Assembly (NCBI GenBank): GCA_027382625.1
Contig: JAJKFJ010022802.1
Coordinates: 62,001-126,000 of the forward strand
Direction of reading: 5' to 3'
DNA length: 64,000 nucleotides
Source: Tetmemena sp. SeJ-2015
Lineage: Eukaryota > Ciliophora > Spirotrichea > Sporadotrichida > Oxytrichidae
Every line of letters begins with the position of its first letter. The stretch's first letter is position 1. Position numbers and translations under genes: made by a program. Under the pieces are notes generated by a model that was not told the DNA's origin, did not search any database, and worked only from the letters and a program-made list of their open reading frames with translations. Below are positions 1-13,036 of this stretch, piece by piece.

Positions 1-496
1 ATGCTTCAAGTGGAAAATATTATGGAGATTAATAGCAAGATATAAGGAATCAAAGAAGCCAAAAAGATTTAATGAATATCATTTTGAGGTAGCATATATA
101 AAATTAGATGTACTATGAAGATTTATCTCTTGGGAACATTTTGATGATGCGCAATTATTCTAGATATCTCTTTCTTGAATTCATAGAAGAATTTTCGCTT
201 CTTGTTGTAGGAAACCAAGGATCTTATGACCTTCACTTTTTCAAGATCGTCAACTCATTAAGTTTGCTTTTTCTTTCTTTACATTAGATGATGAAGGTCA
301 GAGTAAGTTTAGACTTCAGAGAGAATATGTATTCAAATGCAGCAGAATAGATGTGAGAATTCTAGGTGTCAGTGTAACCAGTAACTCTAATTCTGAAGAT
401 AAATAATCAAATCATCAAAGGAAGGCCTGTAGAGTTTACATTTTAGATAGTGAAAAGAATCTTAATATTTTAGAGATAAGATCAACACAGAAATGA
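1..496 (+). CDS. C-terminal part of an unrecognised protein, cut by the left window edge
   Basis: The frame enters at base 2 and can be followed to a TGA at 494-496 if two short GT..AG introns are removed: about 19 nt near 88-106, and 26 nt at 262-287. The product has alternating hydrophobic strands such as FSLLVVGNQGSYDLHFFKIV and ends near NILEIRSTQK. The beta-rich pattern could fit a propeller-like domain, but that is a guess and no family is recognised. The rest of the gene lies to the left of the window. Confidence 0.5.
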
Positions 497-564
497 TGTT
501 TGTATTTAGATAGTTTATGCAGGCTTTTGTAAATAAATCAAAATTCTAAATTTCAAAAGTAAAT

Positions 565-2000
565 TCAATAGATCCCAGAGATCAAAATATCTTTATATAG
601 AACATAAATCATACTAATCTTTGTCTCCAATTAAAATGAACAAAGTTCCATGTTGAGTCTCATGAAATATTTCAAGAACTCGCAATATGTTCTCATTTCG
701 TCATTTTCCAACTAGCTTAAAATTCCCCTTTAATCTTCACTCTCTATTATTTCTTCAATACAGCTACTATCCATATAATAGCTTCCCTTTAAATGAACTT
801 TTAAGTAGGCTTCAAAATCTGATCTTAAATCTATGAATAGCTTGTTCTTTTTCCAATTGGGATTCTCTGTGTTTAACGCATCTTCAACTTTAAATGATGA
901 AATTAAATTGAGTATTTCGTTCTTACTTTTAAAGTTTGCTAATTTAAATTCAACAGAAATAAGTGGGACTTCTATATCAGGCTGATAATCTAAAAATTCC
1001 ATCTCCCACCACCTCTATGCGAAGTATTCATTCTATTTGAGTGCTTAGATATTTGATTGCTCCTTAGGATTGAAACTAAAGTCACTCTAAATGAAACTGA
1101 GCGGTGAAAGCTAAGAAAATTGTCTCGCTTTCTCTATTATGGCCTCCACTTTTATCAGCCCTTAGAAGTTGTTTATCATAAGCAGGGTAGCATTTAAGTC
1201 TAACAAAAGCAATTTGTCTCTCAGTAGATGCAGAATTGACAGGGAAATGAAAAATAGATACTCAACTCTCTCACAGAAAAGATCTGTCCAGATATCTAAA
1301 ATCTCCTCATAGGACAAAGAGTGCGAGAAAAGAGTCATTACCCAAGACACTAAATACATATCATGCTCAAAATTAATAGTCTCAAAGTGTATGAAAAGCT
1401 CGGGATCGTAGTGACTCAAGAGCCTCTTTAAAATGAGACAAGGATATCGAAAAGCCAAGTTATTCCCAGTCCTATTATCTATGAAGTGAACCAAGTAACC
1501 TTGGTAAATCTGACTTTACAAATTTAAAAGAAAAAACTTAATTGAGTCAAAAGAGTATCAAGCTTTTGTGTTAGAGGTCCACTTCCATAGCTGATTTGAT
1601 TGAGATATAAAATAACTGCTATTGAATCTATCCCTTAGACATAGCAGACTTCATTTTTATAGAGTTTTAAAAACAAGAGGATGAAGTCAAAGATCTCTTT
1701 TTGAACAAGATTGCTTGAGAGTAAAGAGTGGAAATGCTCACACCTTCTTATATCGTTCCAAACTTGTTACTGATCATCCGCTCCAATAGATTCAAAGCAA
1801 GATACATCTGAAAGCAAGTAGTCTTTTATTAAATCTTTCTAGCCTCTTCTGGTTGTTTTAGACAGGAGCCTAGTCCACATTTAATTCCTCAAGAAAGGGC
1901 ATGAATAAAGGATCACAGAATTAAAGAAATGAAAATGTGATAAATTTTTGCGAGATGCTTGAATAATTTTGTTTTGAGGTATATTAGTTTATTGTAATAG
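565..2000 (-). CDS. TBC domain protein with rhodanese-like tail (TBC1D23-like)
   Basis: Read on the minus strand with TAA/TAG as Gln, the frame shows a TBC (Rab GAP-type) domain. It has the arginine-finger region (VWNDIRRCEHF, about 1745-1780), the glutamine-finger region (CYVQGIDSIA, about 1620-1650), and later helices including LLSHYDPELF and LSYEEILDIW. A rhodanese-like segment follows (KNKLFIDLRSDFEAYLKVHL, about 790-850). TBC followed by rhodanese is the TBC1D23 architecture, a golgin-binding tethering adaptor at the trans-Golgi. The TBC Arg and Gln look present. A 38-nt GT..AG intron near 1500-1540 is needed to hold the frame. The stop is TGA at 565-567 and the start is not resolved. 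The rhodanese motif has no obvious catalytic Cys, as in TBC1D23. Confidence 0.72.
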
Positions 2001-2049
2001 GCTGTTTATTTTTGTATATTCTCTTATTTAAGTTTTATTGCAGGAACTT

Positions 2050-2950
2050 CTTGCTGATTACTCTGAATTTATAATTGTATTCTTGATTTCGGAATTAGTT
2101 TTTCTATCTGACTTGTTAGGTGAGTTAGATTCCTTAAGTTAGGTACTTGCTTGAATTGGCTATTTGAACTCTTGACTCTAAGATTTAGTTTCTTCCTTTT
2201 ATGCATATCCAAATGAAAAAATGCTTGTGATTTTATTCATTAGACCTTGATTGCTTTGATCTTCATTTATTTGTTGATCATTTGGTTTTGTTTATAAAAT
2301 TATACTTAATGGGATAGCATAAATAATTATAATTAATTAGAATCTTATGATAATTTAAGTAGTCAAGTTTTTTTATTACCTCTATTTAATATTTGTATGC
2401 AACTTGAATGAATTTAAAATAATATTATTGAAATTTAAAGCCTTTTTTTAGAAGATTTGGAACAAATTTCGCAAAATCTTATAGAAAAAACTAAAAACTC
2501 TACATCATTCAAGTAGTATTTGGAAGAGAGAGAAAGAAAATCTTTAAACCGAATTTTCATCAAACCATTTTCTTATAAGAGAGCTATCTGTTTAGCAAAA
2601 TAATTTAAAAGTTGAAGATTTAAATATAATACATTTCTTTTGTTTAATCTTCAATTGAGCTTTATACTTCTGATAAGTCTTATTTTTAATCACTTGGTTC
2701 TAATTCGTTTTATTGGTGTTAAATCTTATTTTGGCTAGACATAAATTCTTCTTTATCTTCTTTATCAATTTTTAAAACTAAGATTTTTGGTTCCTACAAT
2801 CCCTTTTCTTCTTCTTCCCCAAAATCATCATTAATTTTCAAACTATTATCATTAAAGTCTCTAATGCTTGGTCCTGTATATAACTTTTACAGTGCTTAGG
2901 CTTTACTACTCTACTACAAATTGAATAGGTTTCTAATGAGTTGAAGGTGA
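2050..2950. other. AT-rich stretch without a recognised gene
   Basis: The stretch is mostly AT-rich with short T and A runs. I found no conserved protein pattern on either strand, no repeat array and no RNA gene. It probably holds intergenic DNA or eliminated sequence between the TBC gene and the kinase-like gene. Confidence 0.4.
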
Positions 2951-2959
2951 CTTGCTTCA

Positions 2960-4620
2960 TGGAATTGATTCGCCTTTAGTATGTCTATCTCATATAAATT
3001 TTGAAAACTGATTGTAGATTATTAGTTATTTGATTGCTGCCTTTAGTCATTAAAAACTTACTCTCTTTGAGTGAACAAATACTGTTGATTGCTTTATCTG
3101 AATATCCTATGACAAAGTAATTCAAATAAGGAATATAAAATATTTAAATTTTTTATTCCGATGCAGAAGGCCTAAAATTTGGATCAAGGATTAGAATCTT
3201 AGTGATAAGATCGATAAATGCCTTGGAGTATATCTCTTTGTCTAAATACTACCCACTCAATAATTTTTAGACTTGAGATTAAGGTTAGGAGCTAGTTTGT
3301 ATTCCATTTTCCTCCTCCTCATCGTTTGAACTTAGGTTTAAATCTTGAAGTAGAGAATAACAATTGCTTCCTTATAAGGCTTACTTGATATCGGATATCT
3401 TGCTCTTAAAAGATTCCATATTAAACTCTAGGCTCATACATGCAAGCAGAATAATCCCAAGGTTCCAAATATAAAAATAAAACAATGCACAAAACATAAT
3501 ATCAGCTTTCCCATGACTATAAGAGCCCTAAAAAGTTTCGTTTCAGGTGCTAGGTAAATGAGATCTTTTTTAGTTAAGTTATATCTGTCTAAATGTACTT
3601 GTGCTAGTTCTTGAACTACTATCTCTCCCTATAGCGAATAAGTGAGAACAATTTCTTACATACTCTTTCACTAAAGTTGATGTGTTCCATTCTCAAAAAC
3701 CCTTTGTAACTTAAACCTCTTGAATTCATAAATTCAATATTCTTGAGACAGTAGAAAGCCAAATTCACAAGCTGAGTCTCTTGAAATTCTTCACTATCAT
3801 TCCTATTCTTTCTATACAAGTCCAAGAGTGAAATATTGTAAGCAGAAGAAAAGACATATACCTCGAGCTTATTTTACTATCTCCATATTTTGAAGTCTAA
3901 GATCTGGCTTGAAGTTCTGTGATTTAACTTATTCCTGAGATCATTCATTTGCTCGTAAACATTTGATGTGCTTTAGAGGTGATGCTATGGAGAATTTTAG
4001 TTTGAAGTAGGATCATCTATTTGCTCTTATAAACTTTAAAATAAGGGAATAAAGAGAGAGACACAATATATCTTAAATAGAGTGTGACGATCGTCTTTTC
4101 TTAGATTGAAGTATTACTTTAGAATTATCAAGTGAGACCTCTATAATCATTTATTTGACCTGAATAACTTTCTCGCCTGAAATTTTCCAAACAGACTCAG
4201 TTTAGTATGGACTCTCATCTTATGATTTATGCTCACCCTACACATCCAATTATTCCATTTTAATGTTTGCAATAATTTAATCTACTCATCGATTGAATGA
4301 ACTACTAGATTAAAGTGATATGTTAGAGTTTAATGATAAATATTTCACTTGTTCTTTGATTACTTTGCGATTTCTGCTTTCTTGATGAACCTCTAGTATT
4401 GAGTGATGAAGTCTTATGGAGTTAGACTTTTTCCCTTTATTCCTCCCTTCCTAATGAGAGATGGCTATTCCAAGCATATTGCATCTATTCCTCCTTTGAG
4501 AAATTAACAATCTTAAAAATAAGAATGCATACTCTTGATAATGTAGATGCTTGAATTAATAGTTGCTTTGCAAATAAGTGACCATACTAATCTTTCTATT
4601 TCTAAAAAATATCATTTAAA
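2960..4620 (-). CDS. protein kinase-like protein, probable pseudokinase
   Basis: The minus-strand frame carries kinase C-lobe landmarks: an alpha-E-like helix ending in NSRGLSYKGFLRMEHI, an APE motif (KDLIYLAPET), a GKADIWNLGIILL segment equivalent to the D-W-S-x-G region, and FIDLITKILILDPNFRPSAS equivalent to the RP motif near the end of the domain. The catalytic loop reads YKGFLRMEH where HRDLKPEN is expected, so the catalytic Asp and Asn are missing and the protein is probably inactive. The GKADIW motif becomes continuous only after removing a 30-nt insert between two ATATT repeats. The frame from APET into the next motif needs removal of one copy of a tandem GAAAC. The N-lobe lies about 3840-4400. 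Exact ends are not resolved. Confidence 0.6.
3468..3502 (-). other. IES with ATATT pointer inside the kinase-like gene
   Basis: Direct repeats of ATATT (minus-strand reading) lie at 3498-3502 and 3468-3472. Removing the 30 nt that contain one copy joins GKAD to IWNLG, the expected kinase subdomain IX. The insert has no GT..AG ends. Confidence 0.75.
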
Positions 4621-4819
4621 TTCAATGTTAAAAATGAAAAAATAAATTATACCCTGTATATTATCATTCTACTTTTTTATAATTTTCTTAAACACTTTAA
4701 TATGTTAAATGCAATACAATTTTATAAAACTTCTTAAGCCATCTCTTTAAATGTGAATCAATGAAGAAAATTAAATCAATTATAAATCCTAGTATTAAAG
4801 AGTTATAAATTATAATAAA

Positions 4820-6968
4820 ATGAAGAATGGTGGTGGTGAAAAAAGAAACAAGTCTATTCTTCTCTTTAACAATGATAATAAAGAGAGTGGAGGGGACGTC
4901 CCTCTAAATACCAAGACCATACAAAAATTAATAAATTCATAATTATTGTTGCATAGTCTAGCAGATGTCTGTATAAAGGAAAAAATTGAAAAATTTAATT
5001 ATTGCTAATCCATATTAAAATAGTGAATGATTCATTTATATTATTCCTGCTACTTAAAAATTGAAATAAACATAAAAGTTTTTATTTTGTTTATATTTCT
5101 GAATAACATGACTAATCGGCATCACACACCTTTGCTAACTACAAACTATTCTCCTTAGAGCAATATAAACTACGTTTAATACCAAAATCAAAAATTACAA
5201 CAACAATAGCAAGACCATTAAATAATCCCAAGAACTACATCCATCTACAACGACCAATTATAAAGTTAAACTTAATATGGTTCAGGATTGTTTATCAAAA
5301 ATCACTTTTCCAAACATAAAATAAGCAATTAACTCAACCATTAGAACTGAATGTTAGAGGGGAGCTCAGAATGATAGAATACAAGATTTTTACTTTAAAA
5401 AATAGAATAATTAAAGAATATTTTATCTGTATTTTAATGTTATAAAGCAAAATAAATAGTTTAGATTCAAGCTATCTAAAGAAGTAAAGCCTAATTAAAG
5501 TTTAGTATTGAACCTTGGCTAAACCAACTAGAGCAGTGAAAAGAATAGAAGGCAAATATAAAGTAAAGCGTAGAAAAGTATACTCTTGCCTCAAACCAGC
5601 TAATTAATCTGCCAAGGTAAAGAGAAAACTAAAATTATGTGAACTGATGAGAAGGAGATTACCCATTTTAGTGTCAAAGATAGCATCATATAAAATTTTA
5701 TTTAAATTATTTACAAGATGTGAAAACAGAAATTATTGGTAGAATAATTGTTTCATAATCTTAATAAATATTTTACTTTAGCATAACTCAATTTACTTAA
5801 GATAGTAAATCTAACCAAGAAAGGGAAAATTAGTTTAAAGACAAAAGATTTACCCTCCCACAGATAACTCATTCTAACTATTTAAGTTAAGAATTAGACT
5901 AACAAGTATTAGGAAATCCATTTCATTTTGTATCACAAAATATTTAGATCAAAGTTTAGATTTTAAATCCCTTTATCTTAATTCTATATATTTAAATTAT
6001 TCTTAATTGCTTATTTGTTTATAAGCTAGAGTAAGTAGAGCTTGTTGATCACTCCTTATTTATGAAACCTCAAAACTTTTTGATGTCATCTAAAAGTTTA
6101 AAATATTCTTTTTCAGTTACGTATTTGAAATCGTGCAAAGCTTTAACCTGATTCAAACTGCACAATTTTATTATTTTTTAGCTATGATTCCAGGAATTTA
6201 AAAAGCACTAGAAACTTGAGAAGTGCCTCTAAAGAGGATGTTATTAATTTATTTTTTTATGATAGTTTTATATTCAAATTAGTATATTATAAATTAGCTT
6301 ATCTGGGAAAAGTGAACCAAAATAAAAGTTAGGTTTCTTTAAAGAGAAGAAATCTCTCAAGTATCATGCATTCTTTTATCAGAACAAAGTAGGAGGCTGA
6401 AAGAACTCCATTCCAAGATGCAAAACTTAGTCAAATTAACTTCACTGACTAAACTTTAGTTTTAAATAGATTATTCTCCCAAACCAGTATTCAAAAGCAT
6501 AAGGAGCAACAAGAGTATTAGAACGTATACAAGGAATAGCTTTTTAAGAAATCAATGCAAGAAGTAATCTAAGATTTTTAATTACGCTTCTAATTATATG
6601 AAATGGCTGGACTGCCAGTTCTTAGAGATATTTCTCCAACATAGAGTTAAAGTAGTGATCAGAAGGTAACTTTAGCTTTTGGAAAATCGAGAAAAAGCAA
6701 ACTTATACCCTCACTCAATCAGCACAATTCTAGCAAATAAACTAATTCAATCTACGATAAGTCTTTCATTGATGAGATAATCTATAAATCAAGAGCTGCA
6801 ATAATTTCTGAGAGACTTAGCGATAAGAAAGTAAGAAAGGCACAGTAAACCGCTACAAACATAGCGCTCCTTAAGAAAAATAATGGCTAGTAGCAAATAT
6901 GGAGTGAGTACTCAATAATTATTACCTTATACTTTAAATGCAAATATTATTTCATGAAATTAATGTGA
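4820..6968 (+). CDS. Gln-rich hypothetical protein
   Basis: The gene probably starts at ATG 4820 (MKNGGGEKRNKS) and ends at TGA 6966-6968. Long Gln-rich frames lie at about 5105-5330 (including a run encoded by CAA/TAG), 5465-5640 and 6380-6968. The last is the longest and most protein-like, containing YEMAGLPVLRDISP and SFIDEIIYKSRAAIISERLS. The pieces are in different frames, so IESs or introns separate them. I could not place these confidently. No family is recognised. Confidence 0.45.
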
Positions 6969-7009
6969 AACTTAGCACCACAAATTAAGATTTGGAGCAA
7001 TTCAAAGCT

Positions 7010-9189
7010 ATTGAACTTATAGCTAATACTTTCTTTGCTTATCCTTCGTCTTGCTTATTTTTTCTTCTATTTGAATTCTCTCACTAGCTTATGAAGATTT
7101 GAGATCTCTATCTGACTTAATGGTTGCTTCTCTTTAGTTTAAAACAAATCTATTTCCTTCGAGAGGAGTTTGAATTGTTCTCTCAAATTATTTACACTAT
7201 AAAGAATAAATATTTTATTTGGGTTGGGACTTCTTAGCTCTTCTGCTCATGTATCCAGTTTATAAGCCAAATCTTTGACTCTCTTGGGAGGATGAAACTC
7301 TTTATACTTTCTATTATGAGTTTTTAAAAAATTAGAATTTATAAGTTCTGTCTTGTGTTGGGACGCCTTTAAAGAATGTCAAACATACTGGTAATTTGAT
7401 GGAGGCCTCTTTCAGTCCCCCATTCTTCATTGTTAATCGTCATTTAGTTCAATTCCATAGTCATTAACTGAGTGTCTTTATCGTTTTCTACTACTAGAAT
7501 CTTTTTCGTCTAAGAACTATGCAGCCTCTCAGTTAAATTCCCTTCTCTCAAGTCAATTTTAGCTTGAAATTAAACTTCTATAAATTAAAATCTAACACAA
7601 ATTCTAAATTAGTCCCTACTGCTAAAGTTATTATCGGTATCTCTTTATCTTAAGCTTTTAAGGAACAGTGAATTAATTTTTGGAGCGAAAGACTGCTAGC
7701 TAGAAGGGACCCTGGCTGAATTTAGTAATGGCTCTTTAAATGACTTTTATTTAGAATGATCTCTGGTAAGTTTCCCAATTCTAGCATTTTGAATGGAAGC
7801 TGTTTTCTAAAGTTACTAGAGAGTGAACTCTTTTCTAATGAAAGTTGAATTAACAAGGTCTGATAGAGCCTAAGGTTTACAAAGGTAGATTCTTCCTTGG
7901 CTTTACTTCAAGTCCAAAGCTATGGTGCTTTAATCGTTCTCAAGAGCTTAATCAGAATTCTTCTCTAATATTCCCTTCATGAATCTTAATCAATATTAAT
8001 AAGAAGTAAGCAAAGAGTTTTAAGAAGATCTATGATTAAAAATATTTGAATCTTCTACCACTAACAGGCTCAGCGGGCAAATTACCTTAGCTTTTTAAGC
8101 TCTATATAAGTTCTTTCATCCCGCTTTAAAATACTCCCTCTTTTTCCTTCCTATCTAAGTAAGTGGCTCTACTTTGCTTCCCTGAGATTTCTTCATAGGT
8201 AGCTTCAGGCTCTTTAACTTTCTTACCCTCGGTTACTTTAACACCATAAATAGGGTTCATCATCTCGAAAAATGAGCCAGCTGGATTAGGCTAAGGCTTA
8301 TTTATAACTACTGGTAACTGATTCATCATCTCCTTAACAACAATTAAATCTCAGAAGAAGAAAAATTAACTGTTTGATTCTTAAGCTTAAGAGATGGCCT
8401 CTTCTATTTATCTAAGTGTTCAAATCTATTCATGATTTTCTAAGCTTTAGTTTCGCCTGTGAGTCTACCTGAGTGAAGTGGACTAGGTAGCTGATTAAAA
8501 TTGATATGCTCTTGAAGTATAACATTTCCAGTTTAGTCGAATGTAAACTCCTTGCCTTTAATAGCCTCAAGTTACTTCAACAATTCATTTTGTGCTTCTT
8601 GCTATTTCTTGAGCGACTCATCTAACTTTCTTTTCTCCTCCATTAGCCTTAATCTTTCTTGCTCTTTTCTTTCCCTCACTTTCTCTTCTATTCCGTTATT
8701 AACATCTAATTGGAGAGCCTCAGTTAACCCAATCTGATAGGGCTAGACGTCAATCATTTGCATGGGTTGAACTTAAACCCGAGAAGGAGATATTTTCTTG
8801 AAATTGAATTGACTTTTACCTTTCTTTTAACTGCTACCCTGCCCGAAATCATCAAGTTATAGGAAAGAATGAGCTACCAGAGGCTTTACTTTAGAGGGGA
8901 TGGATAGTGTGAATGAGCTGTCTATCTAAGGAGGAGCCGTTTCCTAATCAGGCCTCCAATCGCTTTCTTCAAGCTCATTAAATCTTCCGATCTCTCCTGG
9001 ATCAGGAGTGCAAAAGTTTGCTTTTGCCAGGTTAATATTTTAGATGAAGGTTTCGTTTATTAAAAAGAATAAATACAAATTTATGATAAAATCAGGCACC
9101 ATTTTATCGTAGAGTCTGCTTTAGTACAGAAGTTGGGCTCTTTTAACTATTTTATCCTTGATTAGAATTGCTATTTCAAGGCTGTCCAT
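7010..9189 (-). CDS. coiled-coil hypothetical protein
   Basis: The start is ATG at 9187-9189 (MDSLEIAILIKDKIVKRA). The frame runs through a charged helix with coiled-coil character (about 8590-8700, RERKEQERLRLMEEKRKL), then EFTFDQTGNVILQEHINF, then a segment resembling an 'NP-x-GV-x-x-EG' repeat (MMNPIYGVKVTEGKKVKEPE, about 8200-8250), and Gln-rich sequence to about 7400. At least one frame change near 8345 points to an intron or IES. The pattern is reminiscent of axonemal or basal-body proteins of ciliates, but this is inference. The C-terminal end is uncertain. Confidence 0.5.
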
Positions 9190-9353
9190 TTTAGGAAGCA
9201 CGAAATTTCTGAGATGCTAATCAGAACCTCCATTAAGCTAGGAGCTAGAGTGAGAATTTTCCTGGTATTTCTAAAGTCCAAGATGCGTGTGCAAGTTATT
9301 TCGAGACATTTTATTGCTAATTTTAATTCAAAATTGTTTGCATTTCTTCACTT

Positions 9354-9857
9354 ACTTAAAATAGCTTCAAATTCCAACAAAAAAGCACAATTTGGCTAAA
9401 TATTGAACTACATGGTGTCATTTTATACACTTTGAAATGGGAAAATCATGACAAATAAAAATTAAATTGAGTAAAATGAGAGTGAAAAATTGCCATTCTC
9501 AAGATTTGATAAAGTTGATAAGTGCATATACCTAATATGACTGTCTTGAATCTTAAAACAAAGCCATAATACTTTCAGAAAATTTGACATAGTCATCCTA
9601 TGAAAATCAATCGGAGCCTTTCCATCTCTCAGTCTCATCACAGCATCAACTTAAAACTTACAAAACTCTAACTATATAGCAATCGGGTCTGTAGTATTTG
9701 ATTATGACTTTAGATAAGAAGAAACTTCCATTGGGCACTTGGTAAATTGACACTTCAACTTCAAAATTGCATAAGCAGCCAAAGCAAAATTACAAGCTTT
9801 TGTATTTGGTTACTTTTTCTAGACTTGATCATCAAAAATACTAAGAGCCTATTGCAT
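9354..9857 (-). CDS. short unrecognised protein
   Basis: From ATG 9857 (MQQALSIFDDQVQKKQPN) the frame stays open through a compact helical region (KACNFALAAYAILKLKC, then a second block ending MSNFLKVLWLCFKIQDS). It can be read with Gln codons to a TGA near 9354. The upstream neighbour on the plus strand starts within about 50 nt in the divergent direction. Nothing in it identifies a family. Confidence 0.4.
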
Positions 9858-9904
9858 CTTGCTTGACAGATAGCATTACTCGGTTCGAGACAATAAGTTA
9901 ATTC

Positions 9905-11459
9905 GTAAAGGGTTTATTTAGAAACTTTAGTGATATATTACCTCAAGTAGATTTCAATCCTTAGGTAATCCTCACAAACTTGAAAGGAATGGATCAGCAA
10001 CATATGCAGTTGATATAAAATGTGCATAAAGCATTCTCAGAGTGTAAGATACCAATTAAATTCGTTATGTGTCGCACTTAGTTGAGTAAAATGATGAAGG
10101 CATTCGGCAAAGATAAGGATTATTTCCCTAAAGAAAAAATTCAAACTGGTGCGACCACGAATGGGCATCAAATTTTTAGTAAGGAGAGCAAATAAGAATG
10201 AAAATCAAGAGTTAAAAAGTTTATGGCGCAAATCTAGGTGCTTAGTATAATCTATGAAAGAGCCTTGAGTGAATAGTACTGGCAGTTCTTGAAAACTTAA
10301 AATAAGGCAAAGTATGGGAAGTTTATTGAATACTTTTAGAAAAATTTCGTATATGGCAATCATATCGGAATCCAAGGATATTTAAGAAAGATTGGAATAC
10401 CTTATAAAATATCGGAGAAGTATAAGGAGATTTTAGCATTTGATGATCTAAAGACAATAGTGGTAGTGCTCTTAAATGAATTCGATTCAAAAGCAAAGCT
10501 AAAATCTCTAAATGGAAGTAGAGATATCAATAATCCTGAAGAGTGCTATTTGCAGCATTAAAAATAGACTCCTAATCAGAGATGCATGAATTATTGCATG
10601 AATTAATCTGTCGAAAGTATTGATCAATATATGGTTACTGATGACCTCAAGAGGAAGATTTATGCTTTAAGTTGCAATAAATCTGCCAGCGAGCTTTAGT
10701 AACTTAGTAGAAGTAAAACGAGGATAGGAAAAGTTTATTTCAAGGAAACTGACAAGATTTTGAATTTTTACACTGAGCAAAAGTTTCGAGAGGATCTTGA
10801 ACCAACTTTAGATCGTTATTTCCTAATCCCCTAAACTAAAGAGCTGACTTTCATAATTCAGCTGAACCTTCTCTCTCTTTCTTAAAGTTTCTCCTCTATT
10901 CAAAATTCAAAGACCTCCTCTTAGGCTGTATGCTTAGGCTTTCTGTTAAGAAGACTTGGTGCTTTTATACGATTGCATTGAGGATTTGCTTAAGTATAGG
11001 ACAGTTCAGATTTTTGAGATAGGAGGTGAGAATTCAGGTGTGTATGACTTTGAGTGCAACTGCGATGACTTTCATTCTTTGATGAGTGAGTGTTTGCACA
11101 CTTAGTTAATTCGAATGAATCTAGATCACATGAATGAAATTCTAAGTTATGAGGACATGTGCTATCATATGATCCACAAAGGAAAGGGAGAAGGGGGGAT
11201 TGATTCACTCAATCCCAAGAAAAAGCAAGATTCCAAAAAGAAGAGCAAAAAGGATAAAAAGAAGGAAAAGAAGCGAGACAAGAAAAAGAAAGATAAAGAG
11301 AAGAAAAAGAAAAAAGATTAACTTATTGAAGAGCAATTAGAAGAGGAAATTAATAATTTTTAAGAGGAAGAGGAAGAAGAAGAAGTGGAGGAAGAAGAAT
11401 AGAAATAAGAATAAGAATTGGAATAAAATAACTAGGAGAATCAATTACCACAATCATGA
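9905..11459 (+). CDS. unrecognised protein with a Lys-rich then Glu-rich tail
   Basis: The frame can be followed from about 9905 (DILPQVDFNPQVILTNLKGM) through KKFMAQIQVLSIIYERALSE (about 10215) and ILAFDDLKTIVVVLLNEFDS (about 10430). A TM-free helical region at 10960-11200 leads to a very basic tail of Lys/Asp runs (11205-11320), then an acidic Glu run, ending at TGA 11457-11459. The long uninterrupted Lys tract is coding rather than simple repeat DNA, because the frame continues through it into the acidic end. At least two frame changes (about 10200 and 10890) imply IESs or introns. Confidence 0.45.
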
Positions 11460-11554
11460 ATTAATTTTTAAGAAATAGGGAAATAAAAGTTAAAGAAATA
11501 TAGCTTTGTAATGTAATCAAAATATCTATTTTAAATAGTTAAATTTTAAGTTCC

Positions 11555-13036
11555 TCAATTTATAATATTTTGGCTCAAGTCTTAGGAGAGACTTTTAAAT
11601 TATTTTTTGACTATCTGAGATTAACCTTAAAGAGATACGAAGTCTTCCATTTTCTGCATTTATGAAAGGAAGAACTCATCCTCTAAAACATTTCTTGGGT
11701 CGTCGATAGAGTACTCACTTAAAATGTCTACTAATAATTAGAATGAAGAAGCTCTTGATGAACTTTGAACATCATTTAGTTGAGAGTGAGTTGAATATCC
11801 ACCAATGAAATATAATCTCAAATAAAGAAATACTTTAATAATCAGTCCAGGATGTTGAATAAAGCAGCTTGCATTTTAAGAGTTGTGATTTTAATTTAAG
11901 CTTTCATCTAACTTTGAATATATATGCAATCAATATACATTAAATTTGTCTTGATAAGACGTTTTCCATTCGCAGCATATAAACTAACCTTGCTTAGGTC
12001 TTAATTTTATGAAGGATCTCTCTTTTTATTGTTCTTACCTAGTTTATTTGTAGACTTTATACTTGACTCAGGTACTATCTTGTTAAGGAAGTGGTTCTAA
12101 TTTTGTTAAAGTCTGAGCACACTATTGGTTCTATACATGCTCAAAGCTGAGTCTTATAGCTCTGAAGTATTTGACTTATTGTTTAATTTCCTTCTTTGGT
12201 GTAACTCAAAAACTATAATACTCTAAATGTTTTCTAAGTTTATCTTGTTTCTAAATTACTGAAATTTCCTGGTCAATAAAAAGCTTAATTACTTGTTGCT
12301 CCTTATCATAGACATTTATGGTGTTCTTAGACTTAGACTTTTACATAAAGCTTGAAGAGAGGATCTAATTATTCTAAGAGTAGGTTTCAAAATCTAAAGA
12401 TAAAGTATTTTATTTTACTTCACTATATTTAACCTTAAAGAATGCTCAACTTCTTCAACGCTGTTTTCTCTTTTTCCTTATCGAGAAGATCGAAGTCTTC
12501 TCTATATTTTATTAATTTCCCAGACCAAGGGCGCTTTTACTTGAATATTCCTCATTATTGCTGGTGTTAAGTGTAGTTAGCTGATTAGGTAGATGTATAT
12601 ATCCTCTTTAATAGCAAAAGTTTCTTAGCCTTCTTGTTCAATCTGATCTGAAATCGATTAAGCATTTGCTATACTTAGGATGCTCTATCCTTCAGCTGTG
12701 ATTACATTTAGGGCTTAGACACGAAGGAGAATTGACTCTGGCTCATTAGATTGCCACTCACATTCTTCGTATAGGTATTTGCAGTTTGAAATATTCTGAT
12801 GAATTAAATAGAACAATTTCATCAAGCTGATTCTATATTTTCTTTATCATGGGGGGAGGAGAGTGAAGTGAAACAGTTGGAATCTGCTTTTTGAGGAGCA
12901 AAATGTATTACTCTCTATAATTCTCAAACTTATTTAAATGCGTCTTGAATTTTGAGGTATGCGTACTGTAAGGAGTGATCAGACTGTGTTTATTCTAGCT
13001 GTGGTTCATTTTGTCTTCAATCTTTTTAGGCATCAT
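11555..13036 (-). CDS. hypothetical protein
   Basis: The start is ATG 13036 (MMPKKIEDKMNHSQNKHS). The frame includes a long helical block at about 12480-12800 (NEPESILLRVQALNVITAEG, HLTPAIMRNIQVKAPLVWEI), a Gln/Lys-rich part near 12200-12350, and a tail with SEYSIDDPRNVLEDEFFLSQ ending at TGA 11555. Small frame changes near 12790 and 12200 suggest introns or IESs. No family is recognised. Confidence 0.42.

Noticed and set aside
9354..9857. Cdc14-type phosphatase N-terminal domain
   Set aside because: A short segment (KACNFALAAYAILKLK) is faintly similar, but no catalytic C-x5-R motif or other Cdc14 signature was found.
11205..11330. Lys-rich tract as a simple repeat or low-complexity artefact
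   Set aside because: The frame enters and leaves it in register, continuing to an acidic tail and a TGA, so it is coding.
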